Positions 34,621 to 45,663 of a stretch of 64,000 nt of DNA are shown here, in pieces. The DNA is taken from the NCBI GenBank assembly GCA_009746045.1, contig RPFO01000754.1:62001-126000 (forward strand), written 5' to 3'. The position numbers and the translations under genes were made by a program. Below the pieces are notes generated by a model. It had not been told where the DNA came from and did not search any database. It worked only from the letters and a program-made list of their open reading frames with translations. Source of the DNA: Mesostigma viride. Taxonomy: Eukaryota; Streptophyta; Mesostigmatophyceae; Mesostigmatales; Mesostigmataceae. How positions within the stretch are numbered: position 1 is the stretch's first letter; the number at the start of each line of letters is the position of its first letter.

Positions 34621-37077
34621 CATTAACCTGTGTTTTTTTACAACGCGATACATCGCGTTGTAGGGTTAGAACGCGATGTATCGCGTTGTAATCTGACACG
34701 TGGCAAACCTATTAAACATGCGATTTTTGGTCTGAAACTTTCAACATAGGTCAGAAACATCTCATAGAATTCAAGAAAAAATCCTGATATTTTTGGTATT
34801 TTTTTTGTGACAGCTGCAAACAAATATGTACCACTGAAATCAGGCATTTTCGCGGGACGAAGGTGAAGACGACGGCGATGGCGGCAGGTAGATCTCGCCA
34901 GTTTTCGCGCAAATTTCAGTGGCCGTTGGGTGGCACGACCATGATGATGCGTTCAAAGGTTGATAATTAGGTTTCTACGAGTTTGTTGAGGTACTAGGGC
35001 AAAGGAAACGTAGTTTTTTCCAGTTTCTCACCCAACTTTCATGCGGAAACGTCCTGGAAACCGGCATACATATTATTACGTCGAGACTCGGGTCTGCTGC
35101 GGCACCATGCTTGGTATTTCCATGGTGTTTCGACTTCTTAACACATGTTTATTCATTCCGAACGCCCGGACTCTCGGCTAAACCGTGATTTGTGCAGACT
35201 TTTATTGGGTAGCTCCGGGCATGATGGTGCCTGCAAATAGCGTAAGGCGTGACCGTGGCTATTGCTACAGTATGCTGTATTTTCCTGGAAATGGCCTCTG
35301 CCACCGGCTCAATAGTGCTTGCAGGCGTAAGTATATCGTGTTTCTACCTAGTTTCTGCCAGTTTTCCACTTATTTCTACCAACCTCTGCCCATCCTCTCT
35401 AAGACCGCCATCCTACTCGACGTTGCTTGCATGTCAGCCATAGCAGAAAATAGCAGGTTGCAGTTGTGCAGTATTTAGGTGCTGTATACGTCGTCAAGCC
35501 GTGCATATATCGTGAGGATTGGATGTTGATGGTTTATACTGCGTTGATTGTGCAAGAAGATCAGCTAGGTGCCCATAATCATGGTGTATAATCATGTGTT
35601 GTTAGCATCTTGCCACCATTTGCTAGCATGCATTCCAGCGTCATCTTTGCCTGCATGTAAGCTCATGGATCACTCAACCTATCCAAGCCTTGCATTACAC
35701 GTGCCTCTTTCTTTCAGTATTGCACGCGTTATGGAATGAAAACCCAGCACCTCCGTTCCCACGAGGCATGTGCTCAACACGTTGTGAGAGTGGATGATGC
35801 TTTGGCTATGGCTGCCTGATTCAGTCATATTAGGTCATCATTATGCTCCGTCAAGTCCGATGTTTTTTGCAACGTCACCCACATCTGTTCGGTGCTGCCC
35901 CTTGGCACAAGCTCTACAAACAGGTCGTGGACCGGCTGGATCGCATAGTATCTCCGCACATCTGAACCCTGTGATGCCAGATCTCCTATGCGGCCGTTCC
36001 GAGCTTGGCACTGGATTCGTTGTCTGCACATCGTCGCGTCGCTGCAGCAACACGATGTTTTCTGGCATCCGCGGGCTTTTGGTTCCCGCCGCACATTTGA
36101 AAGTGCTGTCCTCCGGCTTTTTGCCTTTGCACCGTGCGCAGTTCTTGGACGTTTGGAATCATGGCATGGCTAACGTGATGACTGACTAGCTACCTTTTCA
36201 GTGGTTTTCCATTTGCGGGTATTTCCTCGTAAATGGTGGGAGAGCGATCGCAGCAATGGTGCTCACCACTAGACACTCCCGGCCAGTTAGGCTCGAAACA
36301 CACGACCTGATCAAGCATGCTGTTTCCGGCCCCACCGTCTAGGTCATCTAGTCGCTCTACACGTAAGCCAGCCATAATTTCAATGCACAAGGATACACAT
36401 TTCCATCACCATTCATCTTCATCATCCTGAACGACTCGAACACGCGGACAAGATAACGGCAGGCTCGAGCTACCATGGTCCGGATTCTCCCGATTTCTGG
36501 CCTGCGCTGGTTGTCTCCTTGATATTAGGTCATCCAGTCATGTGATGTTTGATGCATGTTTGATGCTGTATAACTTATACAACACCTATTTCAACGTTTT
36601 GACCCTCCAAGCTCACTATGGCCCCGTTTATGGGGCTCGTGTCGTTGCGTCATGTTGTGAAGGGCTCTCATTTTTCCCACTGCGTTGTACTGCGTTGTAA
36701 TTGTGATGCTAATGAAAAATAGCTCCAGTGGCCCAATGGGCCTGAGTTTTGTTTCACAGAGCCTGCATATGTTGCCCATAGCTCGTGCAAGAAGCCAGAT
36801 TTTTTTCATGAACCATTTGTGAATAAGCACATGACTTGTGACCTAGGGTCAAGAAATCGCGGTCATGGTCAGACCCCCCTGTATTCAAACCAGTGTATCT
36901 CTCTAATGAATGAGCATTTTGTAGGTCTGAGTAGCTCAAAAAATCCTTTGATTTATGGGCTTTCAGGAAAGTATATACATGACCATGAAAAAAAAATTTC
37001 CTTAGGTGCTATACGCGTTCTAAAAAAAGCTTACAACGCGATATATCGCGTTCTAATTAAAAAAACACGGGTTAATG
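34621..37077. mobile_element. 2.46-kb element with terminal inverted repeats and ACGCGAT palindromes
   Basis: The left end (34621-34640, CATTAACCTGTGTTTTTTTA) is the reverse complement of the right end (37059-37077) with one change. Just inside each end lies a near-perfect palindrome built on ACGCGAT and ATCGCGT (34639-34662 and 37032-37055), with a second copy at 34669-34692. I see no transposase. The interior carries a dispersed repeat (35998-36526) and a possible short exon-like membrane segment near 35249-35330. A target duplication is not evident. Confidence 0.6.
35998..36526. repeat. Dispersed repeat, copy 2
   Basis: It is a direct copy of 4515-5041 inside the element with terminal inverted repeats. 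The two copies diverge mostly in their first 100 bases and share the same 3' end. Confidence 0.75.
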
Positions 37078-37178
37078 AGGGACGTGGGGGTCTCGATCTG
37101 CCCCCTGCCCGCTGTGCGCACTCTGGTGCTCCTTGCATGACTCCCCAACGGGAGCACATGTTTAGTTCATTAATTCAT
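37078..37178 (+). mobile_element. Solo LINE 3' end
   Basis: GGGGGTCTCGATCTGCCCCC and then ATGACTCCCCAACGGGAGCA match the 3' hairpins of the LINE family. The tail is TTAGTTCATTAATTCAT. Either the copy was truncated almost completely at its 5' end, or the element with inverted repeats was inserted into it. Confidence 0.6.
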
Positions 37179-38402
37179 GGTGCCAGGAATAGTTGTCTCA
37201 CTTGACTGGACCTGCTTACGCCCCGTCCGTGGGCGCAGGGAGAAGTGGTAAGAGGATGACATATGCCGCGATGCAATCAGGTCTGCCTTCGTGGACGCGC
37301 AGCCTTTGATGTACCTCAGTGGATGCAGATCGCGGTGTAGATCTCACGCCACCCTACGAACTGTTCATGCGATCGGTGGAGCTTGCATGGCTCTAAGCTT
37401 CTCCCCGAGCAACCCCGCGCCCGACCAGCCCCGCTCTACCTGCGCGACGCCCGGGTGGTTGCCGCCCGCGGCTGGCGCTAGCGCAGGCCCGCCGCCGCAG
37501 GGAGGACCTGTACCCGTACCAGGAACGGCTTACTCAAGCATATACTGCGGCCGCACATGCGGAGGAGTCAGGAGGTGGAGACACTTGCCGCCGAAATCAA
37601 TCGCCACACGGCCGCCAACCAGCACTGTCAAGGCGGCTTGGCGCTCGATCTCTCGACCGTCTCACCGGACGGCGGGAAACGCAACGGGCTGACATCCCAT
37701 GCATGCAGGCACCCCCAGTGAACGCCTTGAGATTTGGTTCAGCTCCCAGGCCAAACTATCGGGGGCCCCTGGCCCGCCCCCCCCGCTTGACCCCGCTGCA
37801 GCTGCACGCCCTGCGGCCAGCCGAGGCGGCCCCATTGAGCCCCCGCAGGCGCCCACCAGTGAGACGGACTACCTGGTCCCGCCGAGCTCTCCGGCCCCCT
37901 GGTGGACAGCCCCCACGACGAGTGGACTCCCCAGGAATGGGCTGCTGCCATCTCCACCCTCCGCAATGATGCTGCCATGCGAGTGGACAATATTTCACCG
38001 GAGGTGGTTAAGATGCCTGAGCTTGAGCCTTTCCTCCGGGGTGTTTGCAACCGGATTCTACGAGATGGCCTCCCCCCGCCGACGTATTGGAAGACCGCTG
38101 TCCGGGTCATGCTCTACAGTACAAGGGCAAGGGGTCCGCCGCGGATACCGGCAACTACCGCGGCGTATGCCTCCAAAGCTGCGTGCTGAAAGTCTTCATG
38201 CGTCTCCTGCTGAACTGCATGCGCGCCAGCCTCGATCCCCATGCACCTAGGTGAGTCCCAGATGGGCTTCCGTGTTGGTCGCAATTGTGTTAAGGTCACC
38301 AATACCGCGCGCCGCCTGATCGAGGACTTGTGGGCCGCCTGGCCCCCGGCCTCTTGCCATTGCTATTGATCTTCGTGGATTACACCAAGGCATTCGATAC
38401 GG

Positions 38403-41400
38403 AGCGTTTCTGGGGAAGCTGCAGCTCCAGAACCGTGTTGCCATTGTTCGAGCCATTCGGCTGCGAGGCCCTCTGGGCCTAGCTGGTTGTCGTCACCATG
38501 GCCTCGACCATGCACGACAATTATTAAGCGCCTCGTGCTGGGAGCACGTCGTCTGCTCCAGTCTGGGGACTTCAGCCTCGACGAGGAGTCTACACGCCGG
38601 CTCAGCTGAAGGCGAGGAGCGCGGTGTGGAACAGCCCCCCCGTCCGGGCGGCGAGCCTGGGAGGAACAGACACCGGGTAAGCGCGTTATGATGCATCTGC
38701 TTCAGGATGGCTCCTTTGCAGCATTCTTCAATGGTGCTCAGATTGGTGTTCAGATTAACACCGGCCCCGGAGCAGAGTCTCGTCAGGTGTCTAGCAAGAA
38801 GGGTGCTGCCTCTGGTGGTGCCGGTAGGTAGACAACCTTTCTCGTCGGCTCGCGGCTAACAGGCTAACTAAGTCGGGGACAGCCTCTAAATAGTCCCCCC
38901 GTTCCACTACCATGCATCGACCTAACAGTCGACTGAGGGCACATGGTGGTGCCGGTATCTCGGGCTAGAACGACAGCTCGATCTCAGCAGCAAGATTAGC
39001 AACACCCAACGCATGCTAGATTTTCTACGCCTCTGCGTTGCGCAAGCATCCCCGAATACCCAGAGCAGGCGGCAGGCTCGCATCCTACGCCTGCACTGAG
39101 GACAAAATAAATGCGATGAAAAGCACTACTTTCCTCCGCTTCCCTTCCCCCCGTTCCACCCCCACCTCCACCCCCCGCCGCATCCACCCCCATCATCCAT
39201 CGATCGCCGTTCTCCACTGGTGGGCCAGCAGGCATCCTTGGCCCTTGCCACCTTCAATGCACGCACATTACTAGCAGACGACGGCCATAGCTATCGGGTA
39301 GAAGAGCTCGTCGCCTTCTGCATAGCCCATCGTGTTTCTATATTCTAGGCGTTCAAGAGCATCGCCGCTCGGTGCCACTTGGCATGGTGAGCACTGATCG
39401 CCTGGCGGGTGGCTGGCGGTTTTACTTCGCTGGCAGCGGTACGTCTGAGGCCAAGGGTGTGTTGGTCTTTTGTGTTCGCCGCTGGCAGTTGCTATAGCCT
39501 CAGCACGCTTCAGTTTCTCACCCCACGCCTTATGGTAGCACATTTCACCTCCGTCGAGGGGCGGTCTAAGCACCACCTCACGGTGGGGGTGGGCTACGCA
39601 CCCCATAGTCCAGTCTACCTGAGTTGGAACGCCAGCAGTTCTTCGAGTCCTTGCATATAGCCTTGAGGGGGTCACTCCGGCCCGCCACTTTTTGGTTATG
39701 CTGCTCGACGCCAATGCCACGCTCCCCGTGGGCACTGCTGGCAGTCGCTTTGCGCCTGCTGACACGGCTGCTAACGACAACACTCCCAGTTTTCTGCCTT
39801 TTTGCGGGATAGCGGGATGGTTGCTGTCAACTGCCACTTCCAACGTCCCTCACAGGACTTGGTCACTTTTCGTGGCCCTAACGGCCGTCACTCAGCCTGT
39901 TTGGACTACGTGGTGGTACAGCAGCCCAGGTGCACCTCGGATCTGGACACCCGAGTGTTTGACACGCCCACGGTGTCGGCTCTGACCACCCGGGTTGGTG
40001 CGCGCGACCATTCGGCTCCGGTTCCACGTCCCCGCGCGCCGCGCCCCAGTGGTCCGCCCTGACTGGTCTGCTCTAGATACGCCCGCGGGTCCGGGGAGAT
40101 CCTGAGGACTGGACGGACGTACGTCGAGCACGCGCGGAACCACTTCCGACTGGCGTACCTGTCGGCCCTGGACGCCCGGGCGGACGTCGACGACCTGGAC
40201 CAGGGTGCCCCCAACGCCGCCATTTTTGCGGGCTTTGCGGCCCGTGCCCCGTTGCTGGCGGCCCGGCACCTGCCGGTCATGCCCCGCCGCCGCCCCGGCC
40301 CGCTCTACCGCCAGGATCCCAAGGTCTTGGCCGCCCGGCACCGCCTCATGAGCGTAACCGGGACCCGCTGCAGAAACCAGTGCTCAAGGCCGCCCTCGTG
40401 GACTCAGGCCTACGAGCACGCTCAGGACGCGGAGGCGGCCCAGCGCATCGCAGATGCCAAGGCCTGCCAAGCGCGCAACCAGGGCAAGCTAGGACATGTG
40501 GTACCACCTCGACCGGCTCGGCGGCCGGCGGCAGCGCACCCCGGTGGAGCACACGGGGGACGGCACGGCGCCGGTCGGCGGTCAGCCTTGACCGCTGGTT
40601 GGCCCACAATGTTTCCTTGACCGGTGGGGCTCGCGCCCCCCCCCCCGCCGCTTCACCCCGAGACGGCCGCCCGCCTCGGGGTTGCCGGACCCCCGCCGCC
40701 GCCAGCGCCCCCCTCCTCGGCCGCGGACTACCAAGTCCCCGCCTTGCAGGAGGGCTGCCTTGCCACCAACGACGTCATCCACCCCTTCACTTTGAAGGAA
40801 CTGGACGGCGCCCTTGCTCGCCTGCGGTACGATGCGGCGGTCGGTGCCGACCACCTTTCTGCCGAGCTGCTGAAGACCCCTGATCCGGCGGTTAGGGATC
40901 TTCTGCTGGCGTTCTGCAACCGTGTCCTGCTCTCTGACGAGCCTCCGCCTGAGTGAGTGGCAGACGGCCATCCGCGTCATGCTGTACAAGAAGGGCTCTG
41001 CTGCTGACCCCGGTAACTACCGGGGTGTCTGCCTCCAGAGCGCCGCGCTGAAGGTCGATCTTCATGCGCATGATGCTGCACAGGCTCCGCGCCGCGCTGG
41101 ACCCACACCTGGGTGAGTCTCAGATGGGTTTCCGTCGTGGTCGTAACACTTGTTGTCATGGCTGTGTTTGTCGCGCGCCGGTTGATGGAGGAGGTGCGTC
41201 GCCTTTGCCCTGACAGTTTGCCGCTGGTCTTCATTTTTGCTGACTATATATCAAGGCCTTTGACACGGTGACCGGCAACTACAGAGGGGTGTGCATTCAA
41301 AGTGCCCCCCTCAAGCTTCTTATGCGGCTCATCCTGAACCGCCTGCGCACGGCCCTGGACGGTCACCTCAGCGAGACTCAGCACGGCTTCCGTTCAGGTC

Positions 41401-43613
41401 GCAACACAGTACAGGCGCTCTTCGCTACTCGCCGACTGGTGGAGGAACTGCAACGCCTTCAGCCTGGTGAGTCCCCTTTGCACCTTGTGCTGCAGTGGAC
41501 TTCATCAAAGCCTTCGATTCGGTTTTCTGGCCTGCGCTTTGGGACATCCTCGAGTTGTTCCGGATCCCCCGCCCCCTGATTGCTGTCATCCGCAACCTGT
41601 ATGAAGGGTCCACCACTTCGGTGCGCACTTCTTACGGGACCACGCCCCCATGCCCTTTACAGAAGGGTGTGTGGCAGGGCTGCGTGCTGTCGCCCTACCT
41701 GTTCATTATTGTTGTTGAATACGTAATGATTCAGGCGCGCAAGCGATTTACCCGCATCGTGGGCAGGGAACCAGGAGTGCAGGTTGCTCACAAATTCTGG
41801 CATGGCGGTGCGGACACGGAGATTCGGCTAGCAGACATCATTTACGCAGACGACACCACCCTCTTCGAGGACACTGAGCACGTGCAGACATGCATGGCTT
41901 GACTGCCTGGCGCTCTCGAGGCCCGTGCAGTGGGGCTTGAGGTCAGCAAGAAGACAGAGGCCCTGGCGGTTGGGCTCACCAACTCAGCGCCGCCCCTCTA
42001 TCTCCTAGACGGCTCTCGAGTCCTGTTGTATCGGGACCGCGTTAAGCTGCTGGGCAGCCTGCTCCCCAGCTGCGAGGTTGATGTGGACCATCGCATCTCC
42101 CTCGCCTGGCACGCTTTACGCCAGTACCGGGCCCTGTGGCGCAAGCCCCTGGGCAAGATCGAGAAACAGGACCTGTTCAAGGTCCTCGTCCTTCCTGTTC
42201 TCACGTATGGCGCCGAGACGTGGTGGACCCTCACCGCCGACCTGGCCCGCAAGCTGGACGGCGCGGTCACCAGCATGCTGCGTTCCATTTTCAGAGTAGG
42301 ATATGCTGCTCATGTCCGCAATGAGGACCTGTACCAGGGCATGCCCTATATCACCAGCACCATTAAGCAACGCCGCCTGCAGCTAGTAGGGCACCTAGCT
42401 CGCACCAACCAGGTAGACACCTCACGTGGCCCCCCCGCAGGACTGCGACCATGCAGCCCAGCCTGGCCGGCACCTCCTGACGTGGGCTGGGCCCAGTGAT
42501 GTTAGACGCCGCAAGGCCTGCACCTTCAAAGAACAGCTAGTAGAGGACATGGGGGGCCTAGGCCTCTCCGTGATTTGGAAGAAGATGATGGACAAGGCCA
42601 AGTGGGCCCAGGTCATAGAGGACAACGAGCCCCCCCCAGTGGGGAAGCGCCCGCGTGTGCAATCCCGCGGGAGGCACGCCAGATAGCTCCCCCTAGGGCA
42701 ACGTGCGGCTGCCTAGATAGATGTTGTAGTTAGCATGCAGTTAGATAGATGTAGTATGTAGCCAACGTAGATAGATTAGACCGGTAGGAATGTTTGCACC
42801 CATCCATCCATCCATCGGGGTTAATGCTCCGTGACTCCCCAACGGGAGCACGAGTCTAATTAATTAATTAATTAATTTGACACGGTCCTCTGGGAGGCTC
42901 TTTGGGCCATCCTAGCTCTGGATCGCGGGTACCACCAGCGTTTATTGCTGCCATTCGTCGACTGTATGAGGGCTCACAGGCAGTAGTGCGGCCTGCGGAA
43001 GGCAGTAGTCCGGACTGCGGAAGGCACCACCCCACCATTCCCCCTTCACCACGGGGTGTGGCAAGGTTGTGTCCTGTCCCCATACCTGTTCATTATTGTC
43101 GTGGATCACGTCATGCGCCGGGCACGTGCGCGCTTTACTGCTCTGAAGGGGTTCGAGCCAGGCTTGGACATCCTTAACGAGAGCGCACATGGCGGGGTTA
43201 AACCTGGTTACCGCCTGGCCGACCTGATTTATGCGGATGACACCACCCTCATCGCGCGCCCCGAGCACATTCATCAGACCTGGCTGGACTGTCTGGGCCT
43301 GGAGGCGAGGGCGGTGGGGTTGGAGATTAGTGTCAAAACTGAGGCGATGGTGATTGGGGCCTCCAGCACACCGCCCCTGCCGCGCCTGCTCGACGGGACG
43401 GAGGTCCCGTTCCGCGATCGCTTCAAACTGTTGGGGAGCTGGCTCCCTGACACTGCAGACGATGTGGACATCCGCATCGGCCTGGCCTGGGCTAGGCTTC
43501 GTTCGCTCAACACCTACTGGCGCTCGAAGGGCCTGGGCGAGCACCGATCTCCCATTATAGCATGATCTCCCAACGGAGGCATGTTATAATTTAATTTAAT
43601 TTAATTTAATTTA
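38403..43613 (+). mobile_element. LINE copy A, inserted in copy B
   Basis: ATTCGATACGG at 38392-38402 and 43614-43624 is the 11-bp target duplication, placed in the RT motif A codons of copy B. Inside, 38403-38831 looks like the end of an ORF1 (HLLQDGSFAAFFNGAQIGVQ). An apurinic-type endonuclease follows at 39560-40062 (QFFESLHIAL, LDANAT, RPSQDLVTFRGPNG, LDYVVV, RDHSAP), then the RT start (40620-41258: LKELDGALARLRYDA, GADHLSAELLK, GNYRGVC). Copy C interrupts it in motif A. RT resumes at 42876 with FDTVLWEALWAIL, YLFIIVVDHVM, YADDTT and FKLLGSWLP, and stops abruptly near 43545. It ends in a GCATGATCTCC/GGAGGCATG hairpin and a TTTAA tail, so the ORF2 C-terminus is deleted. Confidence 0.85.
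41270..42875 (+). mobile_element. LINE copy C, inserted in copy A
   Basis: TTTGACACGGT at 41259-41269 and 42876-42886 is the 11-bp target duplication, again in RT motif A. The copy is 5'-truncated just before the RT box GNYRGVCIQSAPLKLLMRLI. It has FRSGRNTVQALF, MDFIKAFDSVFW (motif A), GVWQGCVLSPYLFIIVVEYV, the catalytic YADDTT at 41845-41862, FKVLVLPVLTYGAETWW and GLSVIWKKMMDKAKWAQV, ending near 42686. Two frameshifts (41490 and 41900 regions) break the RT. The 3' UTR ends with the hairpin GACTCCCCAACGGGAGCACG and a TTAA tail. It is the youngest element of the nest. Confidence 0.88.
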
Positions 43614-45090
43614 ATTCGATACGGTTATATGGGACGCACTGTGGGTGGTCCTTCACTCACCTGTTCCGTGTCCCATCGTACATCGTTGAGATCATCCGCC
43701 AGCTAGTTCTATGAAGGGTCCCAAGCCCAGATCCGTACCGCCGACGGCCGGCGTCACTCCGGCGTTCCCCCTGCACACCGGGGTGTGGCAGGGCTGTGTG
43801 CTCTCCCCATATCTATTCATCATTATGGTGGACTATATGCGGCGTGCACAAGCCCGCTTCGCCCGGGTGGAGGGGCGCCCGCCGGGGATCGAGGTCACGT
43901 CCGGAGTGTACGCCAGCTACGGCGGGGTTGACCCACCCTACCGCCTGAGCGATATGATCTACGCTGATGACACGACACTCGTGGAAACCCCGAAGTCAGG
44001 CCAACTCTGGCTAGACAGCTTATCACTGGAAGCGCGGGCGGTGGGGCTTATGATCAGCAAGAAAACGGAGGTCATGGCCATCGGCTTCCCTGCTGGGATA
44101 GCCCCACCCACCCTCCTCTTGCTGGACGGCAGCCCCGTCCCCCCGGCGACTCGCTTCAAGCTCCTTGGCAGCTGGCTTCCCTCCACGGCCGATGACATCA
44201 ACACCTGCATTGGCCAGGCCTGGGCGGCCCTCCGACGCCTCGACAGGTTCTGGACCTGCCGCTACCTGAGTGAGCGACGCAAGCGCATTCTGTTCAAGGC
44301 CCTTGCGATCCTCAGCATCCTCCTTTATGGCTGCGAGGCGTGGACCCTGGACCAGGCGCTCAAGCCAGCAGCTTGACGGCACCGTCACTCGAATGCTCCG
44401 TCATATCCTCGGCGTCCGCTACCAAGAACCCGCACCCGGGCCGAGCTCTACTGCGAGCTCCCTCTTGTCACCCATACCATCCGACACTGCCGCCTCCTCT
44501 TTGCCGGCCATCTTGCCCGCACAGACCAGGTGAATACCGATGTGGGCCCTGCCGGGGGGCTTAAGATGGGCCAACCAGGTAGACCCCTCCTCCTACTATG
44601 GCAGGGTCCCCTTGTCCCATCGCAACCCACTGGCAAACTTGCGCGCGCCCGGCACCGGCGCGGCGCGACCCGGACCTATGTGACACCAGTGCTTGAAGAT
44701 GCAGGGCTTCTGGGACTATCCGTACTCCGCGCCCGCATGATTGACAAGGAGAAATGGGCTGCCATCTGCGACAAGCACCTTCCTGAGGGGTATGCTCCCG
44801 TTTTCTCCCCACGGGCCCCGCGGCCCGTTGCTAGCCAGGGTAGAAGTCCGCAGGTGGAGGTTATTGGTCCTGAGGATAGCCGCTACACTACCGCCTCGTC
44901 TGCCATTACAGTAGAGGACAGCTCGGATAAGTTACATCCCCATCTAGTGCTTAACGGATGGGGGATGATGCAGACGATATTTGTTAAATAAACTTTTGTG
45001 TAATTATTTTTCTAATGAGATTAGCATAGTACTCCGTGGCATGCCTTTGCGCATGACACGCAAGTACTTACTTACTTACTTGTCTCACTT

Positions 45091-45663
45091 AATACGAGGG
45101 GGCCAGGGCTTTCCCTTGGCTCCAGCTCAGGGCTGACAGTGCATGCACGGCCCCCTACATGGATCTCTATGAGGGCTGATCCCCTGGAAGTTGCAATTCA
45201 CAGCGGCCTTGCCCTTGCCAACGCAGTCACGTGTCTATTAATTAATTAATTGATTGCCCTTGCCAAGCGCAAGGGTTTAGCGCGCAGGCGAAGTTTGTGC
45301 ATGTTCTTTTGGGCATCATCAAGATGATAATTATTGTTTGCTTGCAATACTGAGAAATCACAGTATATGAACCCCAGGATACCGCTTGTAATGATGGGCA
45401 AACAACCTGGCATGGCATAGTCAAAGAAAGTCGGCATCTGATAATGACCGGGCTAGCTCAAAAACCCGCGCCTCTGCTGCCTTGATGGCATCGTGCAGTG
45501 GTCCACTTGAGGGACTGTAGCCATCTTTCTCTCCTGGAAGCTCCAGACGGGCATACAACTGCGCATGCCAACCAGATTGAAGGAGAACCCGTGCAGGTAA
45601 GTAGCTGTCTTAGATCCAAATGCACATGACACAGTGCTGATAAATCGGGCTAGTGCCAAAGGA
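45091..45663. other. 3' flank of the PIN/TRAM gene, no gene seen
   Basis: An open minus-strand frame extending past 45664 would be read only if exon 14 were spliced in another phase. I see nothing else here except an AATT run at 45236-45251 next to GCAGTCACGTG. Confidence 0.4.

Larger units (their letters stand above)
37204..45079 (+). mobile_element. LINE copy B, outer element of a three-level nest
   Basis: The 11-mer TTGTCTCACTT flanks the whole block (37193-37203 and 45080-45090). The empty target exists at 10522-10546, where CCAGGAATAG, TTGTCTCACTT and AATA are contiguous. Copy B reads the ORF2 linker, then RT motifs NRILRDGLPPPTYWKTAVRV, GNYRGVC and MGFRVGRN. It is broken inside motif A (VDYTKAFDT, 38370-38402) by copy A and resumes at 43614 with TGVWQGCVLSPYLFIIMVDY, the YADDTT box (43960-43977), FKLLGSWLP and GLSVLRARMIDKEKW. 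The 3' end is GGCATGCCTTTGCGCATGA plus an ACTT tail. Frameshifts are present on both sides, so it is inactive. Confidence 0.85.

Noticed and set aside
36591-36830. Small minus-strand frames inside the inverted-repeat element as a transposase
   Set aside because: They are under 80 codons, with no DDE-type or other transposase motif.
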